Positions 42,498 to 52,157 of a stretch of DNA of 64,000 nucleotides are shown here, piece after piece. The notes below the pieces were generated by a model that was not told the origin of the DNA, did not search any database, and saw only the letters and a list, made by a program, of their open reading frames with translations. Source of the stretch: Hydrotalea sp. (GTDB taxonomy: Bacteria > Bacteroidota > Bacteroidia > Chitinophagales > Chitinophagaceae); assembly GCA_022402565.1 (NCBI GenBank), contig JAKRSC010000011.1, positions 1-64,000 on the forward strand, read 5' to 3'. How positions within the stretch are numbered: the stretch's first letter is position 1; each line of letters opens with the position of its first letter. The translations under genes were made by a program, and so were the position numbers.

Positions 42498-45400
42498 ATG
42501 AAAAGAACAGTCTATTTAACTTTACTGAGTGTAGTACTGTTGTTGTGTAATTCACTAAATGCACAAACACGTTCCGTCTCAGGAAAAATTACAGATTCAA
42601 ATGGCGAACCAGTCCCATTTGCAAGTATCTTAATCAAAGGATCCAAAAAAGGCACTAATGCAAGCGATCTAGGTTTATTTACTCTAACTGTTCCCTCTTC
42701 GGGGAAAGTGGTGTTAATAATTTCTGCAGTTGGCTTTGAAGATCAGCAAATTGAGTTAGGAGCTGAAACTCAGCTAAATGTTGTTTTAAAAGGGGGAACT
42801 GCAATTAGTGAAGTTGTAGTAACAGCCTTTGGAGTAAAGCAACAGAAAAAAGCACTCGGATTTGCGGCAACTGAAATTGGTAATAAAGAGCTCATGGAAA
42901 GTCGTCAACCCAATTTAGTAAACGCTTTGCAAGGTAGAGTTGCAGGAGTTCAAGTAAATTCTACGGGGGGCGGTCCAGGTCAAGGAGCAAGGATTGTTAT
43001 TAGAGGTCCAAAAAGTGCCTTAGGTAGCAATCAACCTTTGTTTGTCATTGACGGTGTTATTGTTGATAATAGTACTGTTGTTGAAGGTGGAAATGCAGCC
43101 TTAAGAGGTATGAGTAATAGAATGGCTGATATCAATCCAGATGATGTTGAAAGCATGACGATTTTAAGAGGTGGTGCTGCAACTGCATTATATGGATTTA
43201 GAGGAAGTAATGGAGTTATTGTTATAACGACTAAAAGTGCAAAAGCAGGAAAGTTACAAGTTAGTTACAATGCATCTGTTGGTATGGAAGAAGTGAATAA
43301 ATTTCCAGAGGTTCAAAACACATACACACAGGGATATAATAATAATTATAACAGAAATGATTTCTTTCCATCATTTGGGCCAACCGTAGCTGCTGCCAAA
43401 CTACTTGATCCTACCCATCCAGATCAACTCTTTCATCACTATGCGAGAGCTTATGAAACAGGAACTCAGTTTAGGAACACAATAAATATTAGTGGAGGAA
43501 ATGAGAAAGCATTAGTAAATTCTTCGTTTAGTTATTTTACACATAAAGGGGTATTGCCAAATACAGACTATAGTAATTTCAATGCACGAGTAAATGTAAC
43601 CTTAAAATTATCTGATAAGTTAAAAATCAATCCCTCAGTAAACTATATAAACAGTGGTGGCTTAAGGTATAATGCAGACAGATTTAATGAAAGCCTAACA
43701 TATTGGAGCCCTAGATGGGATGTGAGAGATTATAAAAATCCAGATGGAACTCACAAAACTTATGGAAATAACAATCCCATATTTGGAGCTTATTACAATT
43801 TGTTTCGCGATAAGGTTGATAGGATGATTTCAAATGTTGCGTTTCAATATAATCCAATAAGTTGGTTAGATATTAGTTATAGAGTGGGTCTCGACTTTAC
43901 ATCTGATAACAGAAGAGCAACTGCACCAGCACAGGTTCCAAGGGCAGGTGTTATAAACTTTGCTGATAACGCTTTAGGTTTTGTAGGAGAATATAGAGTA
44001 TTAAACAAGATTTTGAACAGCAACTTATTAATTACAGGTAAGTTTAACTTAAATGATAAGTTCAATTTAACTACAAGAATTGGTCATGATTTAGTAGATC
44101 AAACTTATAATTTTCAACAAACAGAGGGACGGGAGTTAGATGTTCCTACTTTGTTATCTCTAAACAATGCTAGACAAATAACACAAAATAGCAGACAAAC
44201 AGCTTTAAGAACTATGGGTGTTTTTGCCGATGCAACTTTAGGGTTTAATAATTATCTTTTTCTTTCTGTAACTGGTCGAAATGATTGGGCAAGTTCAGTA
44301 GCTAGTGGTAATCAAAGCTTTTTTTATCCTAGTGTAAGTTTAGGTTATGTGTTTTCACAACATCTAAAACTGCCTGATTGGATTAGCTATGGAAAATTTA
44401 GAGGATCTTTTGCTAGAATAGGAATTGCACCTGTAACACCTTACCTAACAAATACATATTATAATAATGCTTTTGGGCAGCCAGTAAATAATGTTATTGG
44501 ATGGACACGTGATGATACAAGAGGAGCAACCAGCTTAAGGCCTGAATTCACAGATAATAGAGAAATAGGATTAGAAATGCAATTTTTAAACAATAGAATT
44601 GGGTTTGATTTTAGTTATTATCAAATAAATAGTAAGGATGTAGTAAATCCAGTTCTTGTAGCTAATACAACAGGCTTTAATTCATTTATTCTTAACTCTG
44701 GTGAAATTGAAAATAAAGGTGTAGAATTAGTAATAAATGGTACTCCAGTTAAATCGAAAAATTTTACTTGGGATGCAAGTGTAAACTTCACAAGTAATAG
44801 AAACCGAGTTGTTAGTTTGGCACCAGGTTTAAATGATATAGTAATTGGTAGTCAATTTGGATATTTAAATAGCGGTGCTACACAACGTTGGGTAGTTGGT
44901 CAGCCTGTTGGGGGGTTGTATGGTATTACATACCAAAGGTTTTATGGAAATCAGGTTGATGATAGAATAACGCTACGAAGAGACTTACCCATGCTTATTG
45001 CAACTACTGGTACTGGAGCAGGATTTCCAATTCGTGATGTAACGAATCAAAGACTCATTGGTAACTCACAGCCAAGAGCAATATGGGGAGTTAATAACAG
45101 TTTTACTTACAGAAACTTCAATCTGTCTGTATTGTTTGATATGCGAAGTGGCTTCCAAAGATTTAATCAACTTGGTAATTTTATGAGTGCATTTGGAATT
45201 GCTCGATATACTGAAGATAGAAATTCAACTAGAACATTTCCTGGGGTTACAGCTAATGGAAGTCCAAACACTCAAGTTGTATGGCTAGGTCAGCAAATAG
45301 GGCCTGATGGACGTAATTATGGCGATGGTTTTTATCGAAACATTCATAGAGGAGTTACAGAAAATTTTATAGAAGATGCTGGATGGGTTAGACTAAGAAC

Positions 45401-45626
45401 ATTAAGCCTTTCTTATAATTTGCCAGCCAATGTCTTAAAAAGAACTAAACTAGTAAAAGGTGCCGCAGTTACTCTTACTGGTAATAACTTGTTCCTATGG
45501 ACAGATTTTACTGGATTTGATCCTGAAAACAGCTCTACCAGTGCAGATAGCAATGCCGATGGTTTTGCTGGTTTTACTTATCCTGGTGTTCGTAGTTATT
45601 TTTTAACCTTACAAGTAAACTTCTAA
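42498..45626 (+). CDS. SusC/RagA-type TonB-dependent outer-membrane transporter
   Basis: 1042 residues. A signal peptide (MKRTVYLTLLSVVLLLCNSLNA) is followed by a carboxypeptidase-regulatory-like domain (VSGKITDSNGEPVPFASILIKG), then the TonB plug (ISEVVVTAFGVKQQKKALG, LVNALQGRVAGVQV, QPLFVIDGVIVDN) and a ~22-strand barrel ending FLTLQVNF. With the SusD-like lipoprotein encoded 3 bases downstream it forms a nutrient uptake complex. No glycoside hydrolase, peptidase, sensor or sigma/anti-sigma gene flanks it, so its substrate (glycan, peptide or other) is open. Confidence 0.95.
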   Translation: MKRTVYLTLLSVVLLLCNSLNAQTRSVSGKITDSNGEPVPFASILIKGSKKGTNASDLGLFTLTVPSSGKVVLIISAVGFEDQQIELGAETQLNVVLKGGTAISEVVVTAFGVKQQKKALGFAATEIGNKELMESRQPNLVNALQGRVAGVQVNSTGGGPGQGARIVIRGPKSALGSNQPLFVIDGVIVDNSTVVEGGNAALRGMSNRMADINPDDVESMTILRGGAATALYGFRGSNGVIVITTKSAKAGKLQVSYNASVGMEEVNKFPEVQNTYTQGYNNNYNRNDFFPSFGPTVAAAKLLDPTHPDQLFHHYARAYETGTQFRNTINISGGNEKALVNSSFSYFTHKGVLPNTDYSNFNARVNVTLKLSDKLKINPSVNYINSGGLRYNADRFNESLTYWSPRWDVRDYKNPDGTHKTYGNNNPIFGAYYNLFRDKVDRMISNVAFQYNPISWLDISYRVGLDFTSDNRRATAPAQVPRAGVINFADNALGFVGEYRVLNKILNSNLLITGKFNLNDKFNLTTRIGHDLVDQTYNFQQTEGRELDVPTLLSLNNARQITQNSRQTALRTMGVFADATLGFNNYLFLSVTGRNDWASSVASGNQSFFYPSVSLGYVFSQHLKLPDWISYGKFRGSFARIGIAPVTPYLTNTYYNNAFGQPVNNVIGWTRDDTRGATSLRPEFTDNREIGLEMQFLNNRIGFDFSYYQINSKDVVNPVLVANTTGFNSFILNSGEIENKGVELVINGTPVKSKNFTWDASVNFTSNRNRVVSLAPGLNDIVIGSQFGYLNSGATQRWVVGQPVGGLYGITYQRFYGNQVDDRITLRRDLPMLIATTGTGAGFPIRDVTNQRLIGNSQPRAIWGVNNSFTYRNFNLSVLFDMRSGFQRFNQLGNFMSAFGIARYTEDRNSTRTFPGVTANGSPNTQVVWLGQQIGPDGRNYGDGFYRNIHRGVTENFIEDAGWVRLRTLSLSYNLPANVLKRTKLVKGAAVTLTGNNLFLWTDFTGFDPENSSTSADSNADGFAGFTYPGVRSYFLTLQVNF

Positions 45627-45629
45627 CCT

Positions 45630-47093
45630 ATGACTAGCTCAAAAAGAAATCAAAACAATTGGAAGTTAATCGGAGCCCTTTGTTTATTAACCGTTCTTTT
45701 CACATTAAGTGGTTGTAAAAAGTATTTAGATATAAATGTTGATCCAAACCGACCAACAGAAGCCCCAATCAATGGGCTACTAGCAGCTACCACACAAAAT
45801 ACTGGCTTAAATGTTTTTAGAGTAGCAAATGCTGGGCCTAATTATTATGTACAATATTTTGCCTCTCCTAATGCTTCTAGTCCTACAGATATTTATGATC
45901 GTGTTGACTTTAGTGGACTTTGGAGAAGTTTATACGATAACATGACTGATATCTATGATTTAGAACAGTTGTCAATTCGTTTAAATAGTTCCGCACACTT
46001 AGGTATGGCTAAAGTAATGATGGCTTTAAATCTTAGTATGGCAACTAATCTTTGGGGTAGCGTTCCTTATTCTGAGGCTTTTAAAGGCGATAACTTGAAT
46101 CCTAAGTTTGATGATGCACAACAGTTACACACAACATGTATTAATTTGCTAGATGAAGGAATTGCCGAACTAAGAAAAATACCCACAGTAGCAGTTACTC
46201 CAGCAGCAGATTTTTTACATGGGCCAACTGCTGCTAATGCAAATGCTTGGAATAATACCAATAGAATTTGGTGGATTAGAACTGCCTTCGCATTAAAGGC
46301 GAGACTATTAAACCAATTGTCAAAATCTAGTAACTATAATGCTGGTTCTGTTCTTTCGGCAGTTGATAGCGCATATACAAATAATAATATGGAAGCGCGG
46401 GTTACTATTTTTACACTTCGCAATCCGTGGGCAACTGTAGCAAGAAATCAGCAATCACTAGTCTTAGATGGATGGTTGAGTACTCAATTTGTAAATAATG
46501 CAATGGCTGCAAATTCTGTAAATCAAGATCCAAGATTACCAAGAATAACAAACCTTACTAGATTCAATGATTATAGAGGAACTAGGAATGGGGCTGGTAG
46601 AATTGGAACTGGCACTACAAATGATGAGTGTTATTTAGTTTTAGCTGGATTTTATAGTGGAGATGCATCTCCTTTGTTTGTTGCTACATTTGAAGAAACT
46701 AAATTTATTGAAGCAGAAGCAGCTCTTAGAGCTGGAAATAGAACTCGCGCATATAATGCTTATCTAGCAGCTATTACGGCGAATATGAATAAACTAGGAG
46801 TTCCTGCAACTCAAAGAGACGCTTATTTAGCAAGACCTAATATTGCAATGGGAAGTCTATCTTTACAGTTAGCTGATATCTTTAGAGAGAAGTATATTGC
46901 ATTATTTTTATCACCCGTAACTTTTGATGATGCAAGGAGAATAGATTTCTCGTATACAGGTTTCCAACTTCCTGTTAATGCGGTACTTCCTAGTCCAATT
47001 AGGAGACTTGATTATCCTTCTAGCGAACAAACTAGAAATAGAAATACACCAACAGTAGGTAACTTGAATGAGAGACTTTGGTGGGATAGGTAA
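45630..47093 (+). CDS. SusD/RagB-like surface lipoprotein
   Basis: 487 residues. The lipoprotein signal ends LFTLSGC, followed by KKYLDINVDPNRPTEAP, the typical opening of the SusD_2-type family (compare 'DINxDPNxP'). The rest is an alpha-helical TPR-like scaffold with ATFEETKFIEAEAALRAGN and REKYIALFLSPVTFDDARR near the end. It caps the SusC-like channel and binds its ligand on the cell surface. It is coupled to the SusC-like gene (3-base gap) and followed by an intrinsic terminator. Confidence 0.94.
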   Translation: MTSSKRNQNNWKLIGALCLLTVLFTLSGCKKYLDINVDPNRPTEAPINGLLAATTQNTGLNVFRVANAGPNYYVQYFASPNASSPTDIYDRVDFSGLWRSLYDNMTDIYDLEQLSIRLNSSAHLGMAKVMMALNLSMATNLWGSVPYSEAFKGDNLNPKFDDAQQLHTTCINLLDEGIAELRKIPTVAVTPAADFLHGPTAANANAWNNTNRIWWIRTAFALKARLLNQLSKSSNYNAGSVLSAVDSAYTNNNMEARVTIFTLRNPWATVARNQQSLVLDGWLSTQFVNNAMAANSVNQDPRLPRITNLTRFNDYRGTRNGAGRIGTGTTNDECYLVLAGFYSGDASPLFVATFEETKFIEAEAALRAGNRTRAYNAYLAAITANMNKLGVPATQRDAYLARPNIAMGSLSLQLADIFREKYIALFLSPVTFDDARRIDFSYTGFQLPVNAVLPSPIRRLDYPSSEQTRNRNTPTVGNLNERLWWDR

Positions 47094-47095
47094 TA

Positions 47096-48379
47096 TTAAT
47101 TAGTATTTTTTTCTAAGCCTGCATTTATTTGCAGGCTTTTTTTGTAAAAATAGATGGCTGTAAATAGCGTTAATCCCACACCAATGATTGATAAAACAAT
47201 TACACTGGTCGAAAAAAACTGAACCCAGTTTACGTTCACTTTAAATACTTCTTTAGCTAATAACACACCAACACTTCCAATATATCCAAACGTATCAGCT
47301 AAATAAATCAAGAAGCCTACATTGCCTGTTATTCCAAATGCAGCAATCAATCTTTCAAAATATACAGCATTGAATGGAATGTAAACCATATACAATCCTA
47401 GTCCCGTGCAAATCATCCATACAAGTGGAGCAACATTTCCATTTAAAAACAACCAAGCGCTTCCTCCAGCTATAATAAAGCCAAGTAGCATAAAGAAATG
47501 TGTAAGCTGAAAAGCAATTTTATTATTTTTTATCAGAACCATACTTCCAATCATGATTAAGATAATTATGGTAATGGGTGTTTCTGTTTGAGAGAAAATT
47601 GCTGGTTTGTCAATAAAGCCTAATTCTTTCCACATATCGGCTGCAAAATTGTCTCGAATATCTCTGAATATAGTTGCAAAGCAATAAATCAAAATAGCAG
47701 CCACTAATCCAGGAAAGAACTTCTTCACCAAACTTGTCCGATCGGCTTGCGACATAGGTATCCGCTGTTTTCTAAGTTCAATATCATGTTCATTGGGAGC
47801 GGGAATATGTTCCATTAAAAAAACCATCAATAGAAGAGGTATTGAAAATATTGCACCAGTAGCAAATGGTATCCACCATTCAGAAATTTGAAATTGCAAC
47901 ATGAGCCATCCCCCAACAGTTTTAATAAATCCAGATGAAAAAATAAAACTTACTGCAAGTGCTGCACCAATGAAGTCTGTGCTACGTCTACCTTCTACAT
48001 AGCTAAAAATAATGCCCCATAACATACCTAATGGGAAGCCATTGGTGAATAGGAAAATTAAATTCCAAGGTGATGGCACAGTAGCAAACAAAAACCAACT
48101 CAGCCAAGCAATTCCAACTAATAAAAATATGGAGCGATCTCTTCCTTTTCTTTTTAACTCGGAAATATATCGTATGCCATACATTTTTGCAGCTAAATAT
48201 CCCAATACCTGACTTATAACCATGGCTGTTTTAAAACTCAGCCCCGCAAATTGTTCTTCATCAAATGTGCAAACTGTAAATGATTTTCTGTAACCAAAAA
48301 TGAGCATATAGGTAAGAAATGCTACAACAGCAGCATACATGCCAGTCCAGCGGTCGGGAACAAGAAACTTAGGTTTCAA
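47096..48379 (-). CDS. DUF5690 family membrane protein (MFS-like)
   Basis: 427 residues with about 12 hydrophobic helices in an MFS-like layout; it matches the DUF5690 family of Bacteroidota (FLTYMLIFGYRKSFTVCTF near the N-terminus, NVGFLIYLADTFGYIGSVGV near the C-terminus). The start is a TTG at 48377-48379; an ATG 13 codons later (48340) would begin only at the first helix. The substrate is unknown. It converges on the SusD-like gene, and its last 15 or so codons overlap that gene's terminator on the other strand. Confidence 0.83.
   Translation of the reverse strand: MKPKFLVPDRWTGMYAAVVAFLTYMLIFGYRKSFTVCTFDEEQFAGLSFKTAMVISQVLGYLAAKMYGIRYISELKRKGRDRSIFLLVGIAWLSWFLFATVPSPWNLIFLFTNGFPLGMLWGIIFSYVEGRRSTDFIGAALAVSFIFSSGFIKTVGGWLMLQFQISEWWIPFATGAIFSIPLLLMVFLMEHIPAPNEHDIELRKQRIPMSQADRTSLVKKFFPGLVAAILIYCFATIFRDIRDNFAADMWKELGFIDKPAIFSQTETPITIIILIMIGSMVLIKNNKIAFQLTHFFMLLGFIIAGGSAWLFLNGNVAPLVWMICTGLGLYMVYIPFNAVYFERLIAAFGITGNVGFLIYLADTFGYIGSVGVLLAKEVFKVNVNWVQFFSTSVIVLSIIGVGLTLFTAIYFYKKSLQINAGLEKNTN
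47115..47143 (+). terminator. Terminator of the SusC/SusD operon, inside the DUF5690 gene
   Basis: A 9-bp stem (aagcctgca 47115-47123, tgcaggctt 47130-47138), 6-base loop and T-run to 47143 form an intrinsic terminator for the plus-strand SusD gene, 21 bases past its stop. The same DNA encodes the C-terminal residues of the minus-strand DUF5690 protein. Confidence 0.9.
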
Positions 48380-48429
48380 TACGGTTACTTTTCCGAAAAA
48401 TACTGTATTTTGAACAAAAGTTATTTATT

Positions 48430-48705
48430 ATGAAATGTCCTTCTTGCTCTGAGAGCTTGCAGCCAACTATTCGCAATCAAGTTGAAGTTGATTATTGTCC
48501 TTCATGCAGAGGCATATGGTTAGATCGAGGAGAGCTGAATAAACTATTAGATTTTGCAGCTAAGTTTCAGCAATTTGAAAGAGAGGATATACCAAAGCCC
48601 CAAGCGCACAGATTGTTTGAGAAAGAATTTCCTAAACATAGTGAACCAACTCCAAGAAGAGAACGACCTAAATCTTTTCTGTCAGATTTTTTTGACTTTG
48701 ATTAA
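48430..48705 (+). CDS. Zinc-ribbon (zf-TFIIB) protein
   Basis: This small 91-residue protein opens with two CxxC knuckles (MKCPSCSESL and DYCPSCRGIWLDRGELNKLL), the zf-TFIIB pattern in which a TFIIB-like zinc ribbon ends in a WLDxGE motif. The rest is charged and ends FLSDFFDFD. The family is common but uncharacterised; nucleic-acid or protein binding is likely. It is divergent from the DUF5690 gene, and its stop overlaps the stop of the purF-like gene by 4 bases. Confidence 0.88.
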   Translation: MKCPSCSESLQPTIRNQVEVDYCPSCRGIWLDRGELNKLLDFAAKFQQFEREDIPKPQAHRLFEKEFPKHSEPTPRRERPKSFLSDFFDFD

Positions 48706-50549
48706 TACCCGCGTACATTTTTTCCATCCATGTAATTCAGGAAGGCTTTATTTACTACCCTATTTCCACCTGGGGTTGGGTAGTTGCCAGTAAAGTACCA
48801 GTCGCCGGTATTGGTTGGACAGCTATCATGCAAATCTTCAATAGTTTGATAAATAACTTCAACTGGAATTTTTACATCTTCTGGTGTAATGAGTTGTGCA
48901 ATTTTATTGCTGATCTCATCAGTTGAAAAAGGCTTATAAATTTGACGAACTAAGTTTTCGGTATGAAGTTGCCCTGTTCTGTGTAACTCTTTGATTTGTG
49001 CATGAAGATCATTTAGCAACGATTCCATGTTTCTTTCTTTCAACAAAGCAATTGCCGCTCTAAATGCAATAAAGTCGCCTAATTTGCTCATGTCAATTCC
49101 GTAGCAGTCGGGATATCTAATTTGAGGTGCAGACGAAACAATGATAATTTTTTTAGGATGAAGTCTGGCAAGCATTCTTACAATACTTTCCTTCAAGGTA
49201 GTTCCACGAACTATACTATCATCAATAACAACCAAAGTGTCTTGATCTCTGCGAACGGTACCATACGTAATATCGTACACGTGTTGCACCATTTCATTTC
49301 TGCTGGAGTCCTCTGTAATAAAAGTACGCAGCTTAACATCCTTAATAGCAATCTTTTCTTGTCTGATTTTTCTATTAATCATTTCCTCCAACTTTTCAGG
49401 AGTAAAATCATTCCCCCAGCTAAGGATTCTTTCAACTTTAATTGCATTCAGGTATTCCTCCATTCCTTTTACTAATCCGTAAAACGCCACTTCGGCAGTG
49501 TTAGGGATGTAAGAGAAGATGGTATTTCTTAAATCGTATTCAATTCTATCAAGAACCGTTTTGCTTAAATGGTGGCCAAGTGCAATTCTTTCTCTATAAA
49601 TTTTTTCATCGCTACCGCGACTAAAATAAATTCTTTCAAAGCTGCAGGCTCTGCGCTCTTTGGGTTCTATAATCTGATCTAGTTTCCAGTCTCCATGCGG
49701 ATCAACTAATAGTGCCATTCCTGGCATTAACTCTAATACTTCATTTTCACCCACATTAAAAGTGGTTCTGATGGCTGCGCGTTCACTTGCAGCTACAATA
49801 ACTTCATCGTTGATATAGTAATAAGCCGGACGAATACCATGCGCATCGCGCATTACAAAGCTGTGACCATTACCTACCAAGCCACCTATGTGGTAGCCAC
49901 CATCAAATAATGGGGCTGCTTTTTGCAAAACCTTTTTAATGTTTGGCTGATTAGGCGTTTCGTCATCTGCTTGTACCAAAAAATGATGCACCACTTCCAT
50001 CATCGCAGCCAAATCGCTTTGCTTTTGAAAATCACCTGGATCAATATTGAGTAAACTGTATAATTCCTCTGTATTTACTAGGTTGAAGTTTCCTGCTAAA
50101 GCAAGATTCTTTCCCGGTTGAGTATTTCTGCGAAGGAAGGGGTGACAAAACTCAAGTTGATTTTTACCTTGAGTGCCATACCGCAAGTGGCCAAGCATTA
50201 GTTCTCCTAAAAAAGGCAAGTGACCTTTCATGAGACCCGGATGCTTTTTAATATCTGGCTGATATTTTTCCAGTTCATCTACTTCCTTTCCAATTTGAAA
50301 GAAAATATCCGCAATAGGTTGATTGGCATTGCTACGCAAGCGAGCAAGAAAGGGATAGCCTGGTTCAACATCTAATTTTACAGCTGCTATGCCAGCGCCA
50401 TCTTGTCCGCGGTTATGCTGCTTTTCCATGAGCAGGTACAGCTTATTAAGGCCATACATAACCGATCCGTATTTCTGGAGATAAAATGAAAAGGGTTTAC
50501 GTAAACGAATGAAGGCTAGGCCACATTCGTGTTTGATTTCATCACTCAT
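48702..50549 (-). CDS. purF: Long-form amidophosphoribosyltransferase
   Basis: About 615 residues from the ATG at 50547-50549; a well-matched promoter lies just upstream, excluding the earlier Met at 50621. The N-terminal glutamine amidotransferase domain has the nucleophile in HECGLAFI (Cys 9, after a short propeptide) and QHNRGQDGAG. The phosphoribosyltransferase domain has the PRPP loop VVIDDSIVRGTTLKES. It catalyses the first committed step of purine synthesis. It is ~100 residues longer than E. coli PurF, with an additional C-terminal part ending DKAFLNYMDGKNVRGY-like. Bacteroidota often encode this long form beside a standard purF, so a distinct role is possible. Confidence 0.85.
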   Translation of the reverse strand: MSDEIKHECGLAFIRLRKPFSFYLQKYGSVMYGLNKLYLLMEKQHNRGQDGAGIAAVKLDVEPGYPFLARLRSNANQPIADIFFQIGKEVDELEKYQPDIKKHPGLMKGHLPFLGELMLGHLRYGTQGKNQLEFCHPFLRRNTQPGKNLALAGNFNLVNTEELYSLLNIDPGDFQKQSDLAAMMEVVHHFLVQADDETPNQPNIKKVLQKAAPLFDGGYHIGGLVGNGHSFVMRDAHGIRPAYYYINDEVIVAASERAAIRTTFNVGENEVLELMPGMALLVDPHGDWKLDQIIEPKERRACSFERIYFSRGSDEKIYRERIALGHHLSKTVLDRIEYDLRNTIFSYIPNTAEVAFYGLVKGMEEYLNAIKVERILSWGNDFTPEKLEEMINRKIRQEKIAIKDVKLRTFITEDSSRNEMVQHVYDITYGTVRRDQDTLVVIDDSIVRGTTLKESIVRMLARLHPKKIIIVSSAPQIRYPDCYGIDMSKLGDFIAFRAAIALLKERNMESLLNDLHAQIKELHRTGQLHTENLVRQIYKPFSTDEISNKIAQLITPEDVKIPVEVIYQTIEDLHDSCPTNTGDWYFTGNYPTPGGNRVVNKAFLNYMDGKNVRGY

Positions 50550-50556
50550 GGGAATG

Positions 50557-50587
50557 CAAAGGTACAAGAAGGCAATAAAGTCACCAA
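50557..50587 (-). promoter_or_regulatory. purF promoter
   Basis: On the minus strand TTG (50585-50587) is followed after 20 bases by TACCTTTG (50557-50564), matching the Bacteroidota -33/-7 pattern. The -7 element ends 7 bases before the ATG at 50549. It lies between the aminotransferase stop and purF, so purF has its own promoter. Confidence 0.65.
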
Positions 50588-50613
50588 TCTTTTTGGGATA
50601 GGTGGAATAGTTC

Positions 50614-51873
50614 CTACGCAAGTTGCTCTAATGCAGCTTCTAATTGTTGCAGCATGGTAGCTATTTCTTCTTTTTTGCAAGTACCAATAGACATGCGGTA
50701 CCATGGACTGTTACTATCCATTCCAAAAGCACTGAAAGGAACAACCGCAAGTTTTGCCTGATCTAATATATAGTGCGTTACATCAGATTGTACTTCAAGT
50801 TGTTTGCCATTTGGAAGAGTTTTTCCAACTAAATCTAGTTTTAGGGTTAGATAAATGGCAGCTTGCGGTTCTATGCAGTCAACTGAATACCCCTTATTTC
50901 GAAGGGCTTGAATGCCATCATAAATAGTTCTGAGTCTGTATTCTATTTCAGCTTTAAAATGGCTGAAATAAGTAATCATATCTTCCTTCCTTTGTAAAAA
51001 CCTAGCAGTTGCTTTTTGTTCAGCCATAGGAGCCCATGCTCCTACATGACTTAAAATTGCTTTCATTTTTGCAATAACGCCTTCAGGACCTAAAGCCCAA
51101 CCAACTCGAACGCCGGTTGCTGCAAAAGCTTTTGAAATACCACCTATATAAATGGTATATGGTTTCATAGAAGGTCTAACTTGAATGGGATGAAAGTGTT
51201 GGGTGTTGCTGTAAGTCAAGGTCCAATACATTTGATCGAACATAACATACAGCTTCTTGTCGTAATCACCACGATGTTTGTTTTCTTCCAAAACCAAATC
51301 GCAAATAGCCTCTAAAGACTCTCTATTGAGGGTGGTTCCAGTTGGATTTTGAGGTGTACAAATGCACAATAAAGTGGCGCCTTTTACATGCGGACGAATT
51401 TCTTCAACGGTAGGCATGAAATCATTTTCTGGCTTACACTCAATAACACAATGTTCGCCCGAAGTCATATGAACATAGTGGTTATTGTTCCATGATGGAA
51501 CACCATAAATGATTTTATCGCCTTTATCTACTAAGGTTTGAAATAGGGAAAAAATTAGAGGTCTACCACCAGATGCAATTTGAATTTCATTTGGTTGAAA
51601 TTCGACCCCTTCCCAGTCGCGTATAAAAGTTTGTACAGACTGCCTAAGTTCCAAAATACCATCTGCAGAAGGATAGTTGGTGTATTTTTCTTTGTATGCC
51701 CGAATAATTTCTTCTTCAAGCGCTTCTGGAATTGGAAAGATAGAAGGATCAAAATCACCAATCGTGAAATTGTATATTTTTTCACCTGCTCTTATTCTTT
51801 CGCTGATTGCATTTCCAAGTTTTACTATTTCACTACCAATGAGTGTTTCAGCAAGTTGGCTGTATTTAGGCAT
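50614..51873 (-). CDS. PLP-dependent class I/II aminotransferase
   Basis: About 419 residues from the ATG at 51871-51873. The frame extends to a TTG at 51894, but that codon is inside the promoter. It has the fold-type I aminotransferase features: NYPSADGILELRQSV, ASGGRPLIFSLFQTL, CTPQNPTGTTLNRE, MFDQMYWTLTY with the Asp that contacts the PLP ring, and the Schiff-base Lys in YIGGISKAFAATGVRVGWA, with the phosphate-binding Arg following. It resembles aspartate/aromatic aminotransferases; the amino donor cannot be fixed from sequence. It lies upstream of purF on the same strand with a 64-base gap that holds the purF promoter. Confidence 0.92.
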   Translation of the reverse strand: MPKYSQLAETLIGSEIVKLGNAISERIRAGEKIYNFTIGDFDPSIFPIPEALEEEIIRAYKEKYTNYPSADGILELRQSVQTFIRDWEGVEFQPNEIQIASGGRPLIFSLFQTLVDKGDKIIYGVPSWNNNHYVHMTSGEHCVIECKPENDFMPTVEEIRPHVKGATLLCICTPQNPTGTTLNRESLEAICDLVLEENKHRGDYDKKLYVMFDQMYWTLTYSNTQHFHPIQVRPSMKPYTIYIGGISKAFAATGVRVGWALGPEGVIAKMKAILSHVGAWAPMAEQKATARFLQRKEDMITYFSHFKAEIEYRLRTIYDGIQALRNKGYSVDCIEPQAAIYLTLKLDLVGKTLPNGKQLEVQSDVTHYILDQAKLAVVPFSAFGMDSNSPWYRMSIGTCKKEEIATMLQQLEAALEQLA

Positions 51874-51891
51874 ACGGAAGGTTTTGCGTGG

Positions 51892-51920
51892 CAAAAGTAG
51901 GGGAAGCAGATGAAATCAAA
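51892..51920 (-). promoter_or_regulatory. Aminotransferase gene promoter
   Basis: The minus strand has TTTG (51917-51920), 17 bases, then TACTTTTG (51892-51899), both elements exact for the Bacteroidota consensus. The -7 element is 18 bases before the ATG at 51873, which fixes that start over the upstream TTG. Confidence 0.65.
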
Positions 51921-52157
51921 TGTTAACCTGCAATAAACTGCAAATCAAAGCTATAAGTTTATTAAACAGGCATTTAAGAAGTCTTGGGTAATCCTTTCAT
52001 AATGCCTTGTTGCATATACTTCCAGCAATAATTGTATGTGAGTAGAGAAATTCGTAACTTAATTGTCCAAAAATGGAAGATTTGGGCTGAAAATTGCAGG
52101 TTTTTGCAAATAAATTTCTTTTTTCATCGTTAAAGAGAGAAGTATACGCAGCAGCTT

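Noticed and set aside
42498-47093. A full polysaccharide utilisation locus around the SusC/SusD pair
   Set aside because: No glycoside hydrolase, lyase, sulfatase, hybrid sensor or sigma/anti-sigma pair lies beside the genes, so only a SusCD pair can be claimed.
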